This document shows, piece after piece, positions 6,008 to 15,742 of a stretch of 38,677 nucleotides of DNA (positions are counted from its first letter, which is position 1; each line of letters begins with the position of its first letter). Position numbers and translations under genes: made by a program. The stretch covers positions 1 to 38,677 of the forward strand of contig CAJXMF010000025.1 of the NCBI GenBank assembly GCA_913056195.1, given 5' to 3'. The DNA comes from an uncultured Methylococcaceae bacterium (GTDB taxonomy: Bacteria; Pseudomonadota; Gammaproteobacteria; Methylococcales; Methylomonadaceae). Below the pieces are notes generated by a model. That model was given only the letters and a program-made list of their open reading frames with translations. It did no database searches and was not told the origin of the DNA.

Positions 6008-8182
6008 TTAAGCGGCATACTTGACCATCAACCCAGGGACATCAAGAATCAAAGCAATTTGCCCATCACCGGTAATCGTTGCGCCGGACAAGCCATCTAA
6101 ACCATGCAATTTAGCACCGAGCGGTTTAATCACGACTTCTTCCTGACCAATTAATTGATCAACGACAAAACCAACCTGCCTGCCACTGGCATTCACGACA
6201 ACAACATGCCCGGTTGAATATTTATCGAGCACATAAGACGGGTCATTGACCAGCCATTCGCTCAAATAAAACAACGGCAAGGCTTTCTCTCTGACCATCA
6301 CAACCTGCTGGCCATCGACAACATTCGTCTTTTTTAAATCCAGATCCAGAATTTCCAGCACATTGGCGAGCGGTAAGGCAAAATTCTGTCCACCCAGTTT
6401 GACCATTAATGTAGGCATGATCGCCAGCGTCAGCGGCACCTTAATGATGATCGTACTACCCTTGCCTTCTTCTGAATCGACCTCGACCACACCATTCATC
6501 TGTGAAATGCGTGTTTTAACCACATCCATTCCCACGCCTCGGCCGGATACATCCGAAATTTCGGTCTTGGTCGAAAAACCGGGCATAAAAATCAAGTTAT
6601 AGCATTCTTTATTATCCAGTCTTGACGCGTTTTCCTCATCCATCAAGCCTTTTTCAATAACTTTTTTTCGCAAGGCCTCGGCATTCATACCTTTTCCATC
6701 ATCCTTGATGGATAACAAAATATGATCGCCTTCCTGCGAGGCCGTTAAAACGACCAAACCTTCCCGTGGCTTACCCGCCGCGACCCGCTCTTCGGGCGAC
6801 TCTATACCGTGATCAACCGCATTCCTGACCAGATGCACCAAAGGGTCTGCCAACGCTTCAACCAGGTTTTTATCCAGATCGGTATCTTCACCCACCATTT
6901 CAAGGCGTATTTCCTTTTTCAGGCTCCGAGCCAAATCTCTGACCACGCGCGGAAAACGACCAAATACCTTTTTAATGGGCTGCATTCGCGTTTTCATGAC
7001 AGATAATTGCAAATCCGCCGTCACCACATCCAGGTTGGACACCGCCTTGGAAAACTCTTCACTTGGACCTGAGTTTGCATTCAGTGTTTGAAAACGATTA
7101 CGCACCAGAACCAGTTCGCCAACCATATTCATAATCTCATCCAGAACTTCGGTATCGACCCTAACGGTCGTTTCTGCCGAAGGTTGGTGGTTGCGTGTTG
7201 GTTTTTTAGCCGTCGTGTCCTTTTTACTTGATGCAGATTTAGTCGATGCAGTGGGCGTCGATTTTGGCGCTGGTTTATCGGCCTGTTTTTTTGCTGCTGT
7301 TTGCTGAGCGGACGATGCAGTATTCGCGGTCGATGACTGAGGCTTCGATTCAGTTGTTTTGGCAACGACTTCGGGGTTGAACTTTCCCTTACCGTGTATA
7401 TCATCCATAACTTTTTCGAATTCTTCTTCGGTAATTTCATCGGATGACGTTGCTGTATTTTCCGCTGTTTTCTCATCAGCCGACTCAGTCGCACCGGCAA
7501 CGATTTTCTCCGCTGAAAATTTGCCCTTTCCATGTAATGCATCAAGTAAATCCTCAAACTCATCTTCGGTGATTTCATCATCGCCGGATTCAGCACTGCT
7601 GACATCTCCGCCGAGCATGGATTCAAATTCCTGCTCAACCACGTCGGCTACCTGTTCAGGATCAGCAATACCTGTGCTATTTTCGGTGCTATCAGATGTT
7701 TCAGAGGCTTTATCATCAACGTCAACGGTGGTCGTCGCCTGATCGTCCTGCAACTGATCATCTTGATCTTCCGGTGTCGCATCTTCACCGTTATCGGGCG
7801 TGGTAAATTTCAATAGTGCCTGCAACAATTCGGGGTTGGCTTCTTCAGGATCATTGCCGACACGGATTTGATCGAACATATCAACTAAGACATCGACCAC
7901 ACGCAGCACAACATCCATCAGGTCTGGCGTCACCTGCCGCTCGCCCTGCCTTAACACATTAAAAACATCTTCGGCTTTATGACACACTTCAACCAGCGCA
8001 TCAATGGCTAAAAAACCCGCACCGCCTTTAACAGTATGGAATCCCCTGAAAATTGCATTCAATAATTCCAGGTCGCTCGGGGCTTGCTCAAGTTCAACCA
8101 ACTGCTCGCCCAACTGATCGATAATCTCGCCCGCTTCGACCAGAAAGTCCTGTAAAATTTCATCATCTAAATCAATCGCCAT
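6008..8182 (-). CDS. cheA: Chemotaxis histidine kinase CheA
   Basis: A 724-residue kinase that senses receptor arrays and phosphorylates CheY and CheB. The P1 HPt domain carries phospho-acceptor His49 in FRGFHTVKGGAGF. A long acidic linker (about 130-335) replaces a recognisable P2 domain and holds two near-identical segments ending LHGKGKF or IHGKGKF (202-222 and 248-268), with a shorter related EQEFESMLGGD at 183-193. A Lys/Ala/Thr/Ser-rich hinge follows, then the P3 dimerisation helices (VRVDTEVLDEIMNMVGE), the HATPase domain with N-box LVHLVRNAVDHG and G-boxes DDGKGMN and GRGVGMD, and a C-terminal CheW-like domain. The ATG at 8182 follows GAGG. It is 12 bases after cheZ, in the same operon. 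Confidence 0.95.
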   Translation of the reverse strand: MAIDLDDEILQDFLVEAGEIIDQLGEQLVELEQAPSDLELLNAIFRGFHTVKGGAGFLAIDALVEVCHKAEDVFNVLRQGERQVTPDLMDVVLRVVDVLVDMFDQIRVGNDPEEANPELLQALLKFTTPDNGEDATPEDQDDQLQDDQATTTVDVDDKASETSDSTENSTGIADPEQVADVVEQEFESMLGGDVSSAESGDDEITEDEFEDLLDALHGKGKFSAEKIVAGATESADEKTAENTATSSDEITEEEFEKVMDDIHGKGKFNPEVVAKTTESKPQSSTANTASSAQQTAAKKQADKPAPKSTPTASTKSASSKKDTTAKKPTRNHQPSAETTVRVDTEVLDEIMNMVGELVLVRNRFQTLNANSGPSEEFSKAVSNLDVVTADLQLSVMKTRMQPIKKVFGRFPRVVRDLARSLKKEIRLEMVGEDTDLDKNLVEALADPLVHLVRNAVDHGIESPEERVAAGKPREGLVVLTASQEGDHILLSIKDDGKGMNAEALRKKVIEKGLMDEENASRLDNKECYNLIFMPGFSTKTEISDVSGRGVGMDVVKTRISQMNGVVEVDSEEGKGSTIIIKVPLTLAIMPTLMVKLGGQNFALPLANVLEILDLDLKKTNVVDGQQVVMVREKALPLFYLSEWLVNDPSYVLDKYSTGHVVVVNASGRQVGFVVDQLIGQEEVVIKPLGAKLHGLDGLSGATITGDGQIALILDVPGLMVKYAA

Positions 8183-8194
8183 ACCCTTTTTCCT

Positions 8195-8926
8195 CTAGAA
8201 GCCAAGACTGGATAACAGATCGTCGACATCATCCTGCGAATGTGCAACATCGCCTTTTTTGTCATCCACTCCCGGTACGGCAGGCCCGGGCAATTTTTCG
8301 TCAACGGTTTCTGTGCCAGCAGGCTTGTCCTTGCTCTTACCACCGGAAAGACGAATCAAATCCACCATACTGAGTTCTAGGTCTTGTACCAAATCAATGA
8401 CACGCCGAATAATCTGGCCGGTTAAATCCTGAAAGCCTTGCGCCATCAAAATTTCATTTAAACCAGACTGTATTTGACTCAAGCCTTTTTGCGCGTGCAT
8501 AAAATGCTGTGTAATCTGCTTACTCATGACCCTGAATTCTTCGTAGGGCAGTTCCTTATCCAAAAAACGACCCCATTGAAGAGCCAATTCTTCCGTTTGT
8601 TGTGTTAATTGTTCCGACACAGGTAACAAACGCTCCACGGCGGTCAAGGTTTTATCTGCCGCTTCTTCTGTCATCGTCATCACATACTGCAAGCGATCTT
8701 TGGCATCCGGAATATCATTTTCGGTTAATTTGGCGACTTTGGCATCAATTTCGAAGCTGCCCAATGTATCATGCAATTGCCGGGTCAGTTTGCCAATCTC
8801 CTGAAATAACTGGCTTTCTCTAAGCCCTGCAATTTCATCCAAAATTTCATCTGCTTTTGTTTCATTATCGTCTTCCAGCGCTTTAACCAGATCTTTTGCA
8901 AGCGCCAGACGTGTTTCTTGACTCAT
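8195..8926 (-). CDS. cheZ: CheY-P phosphatase CheZ
   Basis: A 243-residue protein that dephosphorylates CheY-P. Most of it is a long helical hairpin; the segment LMAQGFQDLTGQIIRRVIDLV contains the conserved QDLTGQ motif with the catalytic Gln. A flexible linker leads to the C-terminal CheY-binding tail SQDDVDDLLSSLGF (230-243). That tail resembles the FliM N-terminus encoded about 10 kb away in the same run and the repeats in the CheA linker. The ATG at 8926 is preceded by GGAG. The gene follows cheY by 21 bases and precedes cheA by 12. CheZ is typical of beta- and gammaproteobacteria, which supports the taxonomic reading. Confidence 0.94.
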   Translation of the reverse strand: MSQETRLALAKDLVKALEDDNETKADEILDEIAGLRESQLFQEIGKLTRQLHDTLGSFEIDAKVAKLTENDIPDAKDRLQYVMTMTEEAADKTLTAVERLLPVSEQLTQQTEELALQWGRFLDKELPYEEFRVMSKQITQHFMHAQKGLSQIQSGLNEILMAQGFQDLTGQIIRRVIDLVQDLELSMVDLIRLSGGKSKDKPAGTETVDEKLPGPAVPGVDDKKGDVAHSQDDVDDLLSSLGF

Positions 8927-8947
8927 AACTTTCTCCGTGATTGGCGG

Positions 8948-9334
8948 CTATCCATCAATGCGTTCAAAGATTTTTTCGATTTTTTCTTTCAGTGTCGCCG
9001 CCGTAAACGGTTTAATGACATAACCATTCACACCAGCCTGAGCCGCCATAATAATCTGTTCACGTTTTGCTTCCGCAGTTACCATTAATACCGGCAGATT
9101 CGCAAGATCCGGATTAGCACGTACTGCTTTGAGCAAATCAATACCCGTCATTCCAGGCATATTCCAGTCTGTGACCAGAAAATCAATTCCACCTTTTTCC
9201 AGAATAGGTAATGCGGTTTTTCCATCATCCGCTTCTACAGTATTGGTGAACCCAAGATCACGTAATAAATTCTTAACGATACGTCTCATTGTCGAAAAAT
9301 CATCGACAACCAAAATCTTCATATTTTTATCCAA
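8948..9334 (-). CDS. cheY: Chemotaxis response regulator CheY
   Basis: A single-domain receiver of 128 residues that, when phosphorylated, binds FliM/FliN to change flagellar rotation. Acidic residues Asp11 and Asp12 ([10 protein letters not shown]), phospho-acceptor Asp56 ([12 protein letters not shown]), the switch Thr in MVTAEA and the Lys in VIKPFT are all present. The start taken here is a TTG at 9334 with GGAG seven bases upstream; the ATG at 9322 (MKILVVDD), with a GGA upstream, is the main alternative and would remove four residues. A 122-base gap separates it from fliA upstream. A small hairpin in that gap (9385-9399) lacks an adjacent T-run, so read-through from fliA is likely. Confidence 0.95.
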   Translation of the reverse strand: MDKNMKILVVDDFSTMRRIVKNLLRDLGFTNTVEADDGKTALPILEKGGIDFLVTDWNMPGMTGIDLLKAVRANPDLANLPVLMVTAEAKREQIIMAAQAGVNGYVIKPFTAATLKEKIEKIFERIDG

Positions 9335-9456
9335 CGTTCATCTCCAACTGTCTTTTCATTGCTTGCATGATATTTTTTTTAGCTATCCCCTTTTGGGATT
9401 TAAGTATAAACCAGTTAAAAAAATTTTCCGATCGATGTACTTAAAATTACCTCTGA

Positions 9457-10188
9457 TCATTCTTTATCCAGCCATTCAGCTAATCGGGCTTTGAGCCGTA
9501 ACACCGCCTGTGAACAAATTTGGCTCACCCTGGATTCACTGACTTCCAGAACCTGGCCTATTTCCCGTAAATTCAATTCCTCATGATAATAAAGTGAAAC
9601 AACCAGTCTTTCACGTTCTGGCAATTGCCGAATGGCATCAGCCAGGGCATGATGAAAACCTTTGTCCATTAAACTGTCAACAGGCTGTTCCTGGCTACAC
9701 TGCGATTCACTGAGAAAAGCATCACCGTGCTGATCCATCTCATCCACACTGAAGACTTTACAACTCACAGTATCCTGCAAAATATGCTGATATTCACTCA
9801 AAGAAATACCCATATAATCAGCCACATCTTTTTCCTGCGCTTCCTGCCCCAGTTTATTTTCTACCTCGTGTATGGCTTCCGAAACCATCCGTGCTTTTTT
9901 ATGCACAGAGCGTGGCGTCCAGTCTGATCGCCTGACTTCATCCAGCATCGCCCCGCGAATACGAATGCCGGCATAGGTTTCAAAACTTGCCCCTTGTGAG
10001 GTATCGTAATTTCTTAACGCTTCCAGCAAACCCACCATGCCGGCCTGAATCAAATCATCGACCAACACCGTATCAGGCAATCGCCCTTGTAAATGATAGG
10101 CTATACGTTTAACGAGAGGAATATACTGAAGGATTTGGTCTTCGGCACTTCCCGTTTGAATTGAGGCATACATTGCTGCGCCATTCAC
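9457..10188 (-). CDS. fliA: Flagellar sigma-28 factor FliA
   Basis: A 243-residue sigma factor directing RNA polymerase to late flagellar and chemotaxis promoters. Region 2 contains YIPLVKRIAYHL, DLIQAGMVGLLEAL and SFETYAGIRIRGAMLDEVRRSDW; region 3 lies around VHKKARMVSEAIHEVE; region 4 ends with the helix-turn-helix ELNLREIGQVLEVSESRVSQICSQAVLRL. I use the GTG at 10188, which overlaps the fleN stop (GTGA) and has AGAGGA upstream at good spacing; an ATG at 10173 has no such site. Activity is normally held back by FlgM, which is not in this window. I found no convincing sigma-28 promoter (TAAA-N15-GCCGATAA) in the gaps examined. Confidence 0.95.
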   Translation of the reverse strand: MNGAAMYASIQTGSAEDQILQYIPLVKRIAYHLQGRLPDTVLVDDLIQAGMVGLLEALRNYDTSQGASFETYAGIRIRGAMLDEVRRSDWTPRSVHKKARMVSEAIHEVENKLGQEAQEKDVADYMGISLSEYQHILQDTVSCKVFSVDEMDQHGDAFLSESQCSQEQPVDSLMDKGFHHALADAIRQLPERERLVVSLYYHEELNLREIGQVLEVSESRVSQICSQAVLRLKARLAEWLDKE

Positions 10189-11057
10189 GCCACATCCTCT
10201 TCCGAACTGTATTGAATCATGCGTTCGACAAAAAATTCCAGATATCCGCCGGCCTGTGACTTAATAGGCCAGTTATTGATCGTTTTTGCCAATTGTTTAA
10301 ACGCCATGGACACCTGACTTTGTGGAAACAATTCGACAACCGGAGTTTGTTTTTGCACCGCCTTACGTAAACTCTCATCCATTGGGATAGCGCCTGCAAA
10401 TTGTAAATTTACATCCAGATAACGATCGGTAACCTTACAGAGCTTGGCGAATAAATTGTGCCCTTGCTGCGCCGATTGCACCATATTCGTGACAATATGA
10501 AATTTGCTCAGTGCATAATCACGGTTCAATAATTTGATATAGGCATAAGCATCGGTCAATGAGGTCGGCTCATCACAAACCACGACGATGATTTCCTGAC
10601 AGGCACGGGCAAAATTGACGACACTTGCCGAAATTCCGGCCGCCGTATCAACGATTAACACATCCAAATCTTTATCGAACTCGCTGAAAGCCCGAATAAC
10701 ACCGGCTTGCTCAACCGTCGATAATTCAGACATATGCTGAACTCCAGAGGATGCCGGAATAATTTTCAACCCGGCAGGGCCTGTCAACATAATTTCGGAC
10801 AGTGTTTTCTCGCCACTCAAAACATGTGACAAATTATATTCAGGCGACAGACCCAACAATATATCGACATTCGCCAAGCCCATATCCGCATCAAGCAAAG
10901 CAACCTGACGCCTCATGCGCGCCAGGGTAACGCCTAAATTAACGGATAGATTTGTTTTTCCGACACCGCCCTTACCACTGGTCACTGCGATGACACGAAC
11001 CGGTTTTGTTTGACTCATTTTTCTAATTCCAGCTGCCTGGTCCTGTACGTTAGGCAT
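10185..11057 (-). CDS. fleN: Flagellar number regulator FleN/FlhG, MinD-type ATPase
   Basis: A 290-residue P-loop ATPase that limits flagellar number, acting with FlhF at the pole and on the master activator FleQ. The deviant Walker A is SGKGGVGKT (27-35), followed by LLDADMGLANVD and VDTAAGIS. The N-terminal DQAAGIR (6-12) matches the conserved segment by which FlhG proteins stimulate the FlhF GTPase; this decides the start at the ATG at 11057 rather than a downstream ATG that would remove it. The C-terminus has an amphipathic stretch (LEFFVERMIQY) like a MinD membrane-targeting helix. It overlaps flhF by eight bases and fliA by four. Confidence 0.93.
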   Translation of the reverse strand: MPNVQDQAAGIRKMSQTKPVRVIAVTSGKGGVGKTNLSVNLGVTLARMRRQVALLDADMGLANVDILLGLSPEYNLSHVLSGEKTLSEIMLTGPAGLKIIPASSGVQHMSELSTVEQAGVIRAFSEFDKDLDVLIVDTAAGISASVVNFARACQEIIVVVCDEPTSLTDAYAYIKLLNRDYALSKFHIVTNMVQSAQQGHNLFAKLCKVTDRYLDVNLQFAGAIPMDESLRKAVQKQTPVVELFPQSQVSMAFKQLAKTINNWPIKSQAGGYLEFFVERMIQYSSEEDVA

Positions 11058-12492
11058 GACCTTCGGCCACCCATTGTTCATAATCGTCTAATTCGTCCTG
11101 CGCTTGATCCAACGCCTCTGTACAGTGTTGAAGCAAATGTTCAGGATCTGGTTCAGCGATATCTTCCGGTACTTGTTGACCATTGGTGACAAAAGCCAGA
11201 GGCAATTGCTGTTCCATAATGGCAGACAAAACCGCACCGGGCGATATCGTCTCATCAAGTTTAGTCAAAATACCGGCACTTGGGGAAAATATTTTAAAGG
11301 CTTCAATAATATCCATTGCCACACGATACGGTGTTGTGGCTGACATCACCAGATAACGTTGAATCGGCCTGTCGTCCTGTTGCAAGGTATCGATTTGTTC
11401 GGCCAACCGCATATCTTTCTGACTCATACCGGCGGTATCGATTAAAATCAACGCCTTATCTTTAAAACTATGGATATGATGACTCAACTCATCGGCATTG
11501 CTGGCAACTCTGACGGGAACATTCAGAATCCGCCCATAGGTATTGATTTGTTCATGCGCCCCGATCCGATAATTATCCGTCGTAATCAACGCCACTTGCC
11601 GATGCCCACGCTGCAGAATAAATTGCGCCGCCAGTTTCGCTAATGTAGTGGTTTTGCCAACACCCGTCGGCCCGACCAAAGCCACCACCCCGCCCTGTTC
11701 CAAAATATCATCCTCTGCGACAGGCAAAATCCGACCTAACATCTCTTGCGCTTTTTCAAATGCAAACTCGGCTTCTTTATGCGTGCCCAGTCGATTGGCG
11801 ATTTTGATACCCAGTTTTTTAGAAAAACCCATATCCGCCAGGCGTCGCAATAAATCCAGTCGCACCGGATGATGCTGTCGGTCCTGATGCCAGTTCATTT
11901 CGGCCAGGCGCGCATCGAGTACTGATTTCAGCGATTTCATTTCTTTACCCAGCTGCTGCCGCATTTGCTGCATCATCTCGTCAACTGGAAATGGCGCAGC
12001 GTCCTTTTTCACTTTTTCGGGCTTGCTTACTTTTTTGCGCGTCAGAGACTCATCCAGTAATTGATCCAGATGCGGTGACTTATCCAGCTTAGAGGCGATA
12101 TGGCGACTGCGTTTTCGACTACTGGCCAGGTTGATATTTTCTGCATAACCGACATAAGCATCGGCCGGCCAACGGCGCGCTGGAGGTATCGTACCCTCGG
12201 CACCTTTTTTACGCGCACTGGGCACCACATGTGCCGGTTTTTTTGATGCTCGCCCAAAATCTGTAAGCTCAACTTTATCCGGTTTAGGCTGATCAGTCGT
12301 TTGCACGCCATCATCAATATCTGTTTTCAACCTGTTTTGAACCGCCTGCTCGTCAAAATCGCGCGCGGCAACAATTTCAACGCCGCCGTCTACCGAGCGA
12401 TTCGACATAATCACCGCCTCACTACCCAATTCTTCTTTGACCATCGCCATGGCCTTGCGAATATCCGGGGCAAAAAAACGTTTTATTTTCAT
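11050..12492 (-). CDS. flhF: Flagellar placement GTPase FlhF
   Basis: A 480-residue SRP-type GTPase that sets the polar site of flagellar assembly. The N-terminal B-domain starts MKIKRFFAPDIRKAM. A long basic, low-complexity linker (about 60-200) precedes the NG domain: helical N region, G1 loop GPTGVGKT (274-281), TTDNYRIGAHEQ, DTAGMSQKD (352-360) and TKLDE (410-414). This is the standard FlhF order, and the length is typical of gammaproteobacterial FlhF. It overlaps flhA upstream by four bases (ATGA) and fleN downstream by eight, so the three are translationally coupled. Confidence 0.95.
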   Translation of the reverse strand: MKIKRFFAPDIRKAMAMVKEELGSEAVIMSNRSVDGGVEIVAARDFDEQAVQNRLKTDIDDGVQTTDQPKPDKVELTDFGRASKKPAHVVPSARKKGAEGTIPPARRWPADAYVGYAENINLASSRKRSRHIASKLDKSPHLDQLLDESLTRKKVSKPEKVKKDAAPFPVDEMMQQMRQQLGKEMKSLKSVLDARLAEMNWHQDRQHHPVRLDLLRRLADMGFSKKLGIKIANRLGTHKEAEFAFEKAQEMLGRILPVAEDDILEQGGVVALVGPTGVGKTTTLAKLAAQFILQRGHRQVALITTDNYRIGAHEQINTYGRILNVPVRVASNADELSHHIHSFKDKALILIDTAGMSQKDMRLAEQIDTLQQDDRPIQRYLVMSATTPYRVAMDIIEAFKIFSPSAGILTKLDETISPGAVLSAIMEQQLPLAFVTNGQQVPEDIAEPDPEHLLQHCTEALDQAQDELDDYEQWVAEGHA

Positions 12493-14606
12493 TGTGCTTC
12501 CTCAACACTCTGTGCCTGCTGACCCACCGTTGAAATCACACGAATTTGCTTATCCTGTGGAATTTCGTTATAAGCCAAAACATGCAATCCGGGAATAGAG
12601 TGGCGTACAAAGCGTGCCAGCCAAGGCCTGACATAAGAGGAAACCAGTAAAACCGCCGGTTTTCCTTCCATTTCGATGCGTTGAACAGTATCTTCGAGTG
12701 ATTTTAACATTTGTTCTGCAAGTCCAGGTTCCAGGCCAGCGCCGCCTTCGGTCGCCGTCTGCAAAGACTGCTGCAAAATCCGTTCCAACTCCGGATCTAA
12801 CGTCATCACGGCCAATTCCGGTTCTACCCCATTGATTTCATGGACAATTGAGCGCCCTAATGCGGCGCGGACTGCCGATGTGAGCATGTCGGGATCTTGA
12901 CTCTTAGCCCCATATTCGGCCAAAGTTTCGGCAATCGTCCGAATATCGCGAATAGAAATACCTTCCTGCAACAGATTTTGCAGCACTTTGACCACCACGC
13001 CCAAAGGCAAGGTTTTGGGCACCAAATCCTCGACCAGTTTCGGCGCAACTTTAGCCAGATTATCCAGGATCTGTTGCGCTTCCTCATAACCAAATAATTC
13101 ATACGCATGTTCTTGCAGCAGATGACTTAAATGCGTTGCCACCACCGTGCTGGGGTCAACAACGGTATAGCCCAAGGTTTGTGCATGATCTTTTAAAGAC
13201 GGGGCTATCCACACCGCATCCAGCCCAAAGGCCGGGTCTTTACACTGTTGGCCCGATAATTCACCAAATACCTGGCCCGGATTGATCGCCAGTTCCATAT
13301 CGGGAAAAATCTCGGCTTCGCCAACAATCACGCCTTGCAAGGATATTCGATAATGGGTTGGTGCTAACTCAAGATCGTCGCGTATATGCACCGACGGAAT
13401 CAAAAAACCCAGCTCTTGCGACAGTTTTTTCCGAACCCCTTTAATCCGCGACATCAATTGCCCGCCCTGATTTTTATCGACCAGCGGAATTAAACGATAA
13501 CCCACTTCCAAACCGATCATATCGACCGGCTGGACATCATCCCAGCCCAATTCCTTGATTTCTGGCTGGCCTTGCTCTGCGGGCAAGGCATCGGCCCTGT
13601 CCCGTTCTACCGCTTCCTTCTGATGACGTTGCCGAATCATCCAGGCCGCCGCCAACAACATGACCGATAACAATATAAATACCATATTAGGCATGCCGGG
13701 AATAATGCCTAATAGCCCCATCACCGCCGCCGTAATCAGCAACACTTTCGGATCATCGAATAATTGACGAGATACCTGGCTGCCTATATTCTGATCACTG
13801 CCTCGCACCCGCGTCACAACAATCGCAGATGCCGTTGACAGTAACAATGCCGGAATTTGTGCGACCAGTCCATCCCCGATGGTCAGCAAAACATACACAT
13901 TACCGGCATCGGCAAAACTCATGTCATGCTGGCCCACACCAATCGCCAAACCACCGATGACATTGACGAATAAAATGATAATGCCCGCAATGGCATCGCC
14001 CCGGACGAATTTACTGGCACCATCCATAGACCCATAAAAATCAGCCTCAGCAGCAATTTCTTCCCGCCTGGCTCTGGCTTGCTCCTGGGTAATCAGGCCA
14101 GAATTCAAATCGGCATCAATCGCCATTTGCTTGCCCGGCATGGCATCGAGGGTAAAGCGGGCACCCACTTCGGCCACACGCCCCGCGCCTTTGGTGACGA
14201 CGACAAAATTGATGATGACGAGAATAGCAAATACAACCAGCCCGACGGCGAAATTACCGCCGATGACAAAAGAGCCGAACGCCTCAATAACCTTGCCGGC
14301 GGCGTCCCCACCTTCATACCCCTTCAGCAAAACGACTCGGGTGGAAGCAACATTCAGCGCCAACCGCAATAACGTTGCCACCAGAATAATGGTTGGGAAT
14401 ACGGCAAATTCCAGCGGTTTCATGGTATATAAAACCACCAATAAAATAATCAGCGAAAATGCAATATTGAAGGTGAAAAAAAGATCCAGCAAAAACGGCG
14501 GCAGCGGTAAAATAACCATCGACAAAATCATCACGATGACCAGCGGTGCGCCTAATCCCAGGCTGGACATATTGCGAAAAAACGCCGTTATTTTAGTCAT
14601 GTCCAT
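12489..14606 (-). CDS. flhA: Flagellar type III export gate protein FlhA
   Basis: A 705-residue inner-membrane protein forming the export-gate ring. Residues about 15-320 contain eight predicted spans with family signatures (FPTIILVATLLRLALNVASTR, GDGLVAQIPALLLSTASAIVVTRV), including the loop GARFTLDAMPGKQMAIDADLNSG. The cytoplasmic half (330-705) is the substrate/chaperone docking ring with LGYTVVDPSTVVATHL and VLLVSSYVRPWLARFVRHS. The ATG at 14606 follows AGAGG at about eight bases; a second ATG at 14600 is possible. It starts five bases after flhB and overlaps flhF. Confidence 0.96.
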   Translation of the reverse strand: MDMTKITAFFRNMSSLGLGAPLVIVMILSMVILPLPPFLLDLFFTFNIAFSLIILLVVLYTMKPLEFAVFPTIILVATLLRLALNVASTRVVLLKGYEGGDAAGKVIEAFGSFVIGGNFAVGLVVFAILVIINFVVVTKGAGRVAEVGARFTLDAMPGKQMAIDADLNSGLITQEQARARREEIAAEADFYGSMDGASKFVRGDAIAGIIILFVNVIGGLAIGVGQHDMSFADAGNVYVLLTIGDGLVAQIPALLLSTASAIVVTRVRGSDQNIGSQVSRQLFDDPKVLLITAAVMGLLGIIPGMPNMVFILLSVMLLAAAWMIRQRHQKEAVERDRADALPAEQGQPEIKELGWDDVQPVDMIGLEVGYRLIPLVDKNQGGQLMSRIKGVRKKLSQELGFLIPSVHIRDDLELAPTHYRISLQGVIVGEAEIFPDMELAINPGQVFGELSGQQCKDPAFGLDAVWIAPSLKDHAQTLGYTVVDPSTVVATHLSHLLQEHAYELFGYEEAQQILDNLAKVAPKLVEDLVPKTLPLGVVVKVLQNLLQEGISIRDIRTIAETLAEYGAKSQDPDMLTSAVRAALGRSIVHEINGVEPELAVMTLDPELERILQQSLQTATEGGAGLEPGLAEQMLKSLEDTVQRIEMEGKPAVLLVSSYVRPWLARFVRHSIPGLHVLAYNEIPQDKQIRVISTVGQQAQSVEEAQ

Positions 14607-14611
14607 ATTGC

Positions 14612-15742
14612 TTACCTCTGTCTGAACTCATCGGGTACATCAATCTTATTGGGTGGCACCGGTTTCTCCCAGCCATTTTCGGTCGCCGCCTGTAATTGAA
14701 ATACATAGGCCAGTACCTGAGCCACCGCCAAAAACAAGCCTTGTGGAATTTCCTGATTTAATTCAGTGGAATAATACAAGGCCCGCGCTAAAGGGGGGGC
14801 AGCGACCAATGGCACATCGGCACCAATCGCGAGATTCCGAATTTGTGCGGCAATCAGGTCGGTGCCTTTAGCGACCAGTATCGGTGCCCCCTCGCCATTC
14901 TGGTCATACCGTAAAGCAACAGCAAAATGCGTTGGATTCGTCACTATCACATCGGCTTTTGGTACCTCATCCATCATCCGACGCTGGGAAACTTCCATCT
15001 GCGCGCGTCGAATCCGACCTTTAATTTCTGGATTTCCCTCCGATTCCTTGCTTTCATCCTTGATCTCCTGCTTGGTCATCATCAATTGCTTGGTGTGATT
15101 CCATAACTGATACGGCACGTCGATCAATACAACCAATAATAATGCCGCACTCAATAACAAAAAGCCCCGGGTAATGATATCGCCGGTCTGATAAATGGCC
15201 TGATCAACCGGTAAGCGGTTCATCTGCATAAAATCATGCCGATACACATCAAATAACAGCCAGGCCATCAGAAACACAATACTCACCTTGACAATGGCTT
15301 TCAAAAGCACCACAAGCCCTTGCAGGCCAAACATCCGCTTCAGCCCTTTTAAGGGATTGAATTTGGAAAATTTAGGCTGAATCGCTTCACTGCTGAAATT
15401 CCAGCCGCCCATTATCATTGGCGTAATCAACGCCGCCACCATCATGGTCAGGCCAAAAACGGCAATCAACGACACAGCATCAAATATGGCCTGACTGAAA
15501 TGTTCGGTCAGTGCTTTCGGATTGAAAATTTCACGGCGGCTGAGGCTGAAATGCTTGACCATGATGTCAGCCAGGCCCAGTGCCATGGATTTGCCTAAAA
15601 ACAGCAACATCACCGCACTGACAATCAGCGACACAAAGGTGTCTAATTCCTTCGAGCGCGGAATCTGACCTTTTTTGCGAGCATCGGCCAGTCGTTTCGC
15701 CGTCGGCTGCTCGCTTTTATCTTGTCCAGCATCTTCTGCCAT
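14612..15742 (-). CDS. flhB: Flagellar type III export switch protein FlhB
   Basis: A 376-residue export apparatus protein controlling the switch from rod/hook to filament substrates. The N-terminus is the usual basic AEDAGQDKSEQPTAKRLADARKKGQ segment leading into four membrane spans (about 35-210). The cytoplasmic domain carries the autocleavage motif NPTH at residues 269-272. The tail extends to residue 376 with PVPPNKIDVPDE. The ATG overlaps the fliR stop by one base (TGATG), showing coupled translation. Length and motif order match the family. Confidence 0.96.
   Translation of the reverse strand: MAEDAGQDKSEQPTAKRLADARKKGQIPRSKELDTFVSLIVSAVMLLFLGKSMALGLADIMVKHFSLSRREIFNPKALTEHFSQAIFDAVSLIAVFGLTMMVAALITPMIMGGWNFSSEAIQPKFSKFNPLKGLKRMFGLQGLVVLLKAIVKVSIVFLMAWLLFDVYRHDFMQMNRLPVDQAIYQTGDIITRGFLLLSAALLLVVLIDVPYQLWNHTKQLMMTKQEIKDESKESEGNPEIKGRIRRAQMEVSQRRMMDEVPKADVIVTNPTHFAVALRYDQNGEGAPILVAKGTDLIAAQIRNLAIGADVPLVAAPPLARALYYSTELNQEIPQGLFLAVAQVLAYVFQLQAATENGWEKPVPPNKIDVPDEFRQR

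Noticed and set aside
7129-7742. Long open frames on both strands inside cheA
   Set aside because: They lie in the repetitive acidic linker of cheA, give low-complexity Arg/Pro/His-rich or Ser/Val-rich products, and have no ribosome site. They are shadows of cheA codon bias.
9385-9399. Hairpin ATCCC/GGGAT between fliA and cheY as a terminator
   Set aside because: Only five base pairs and no T-run directly after the stem on either strand.
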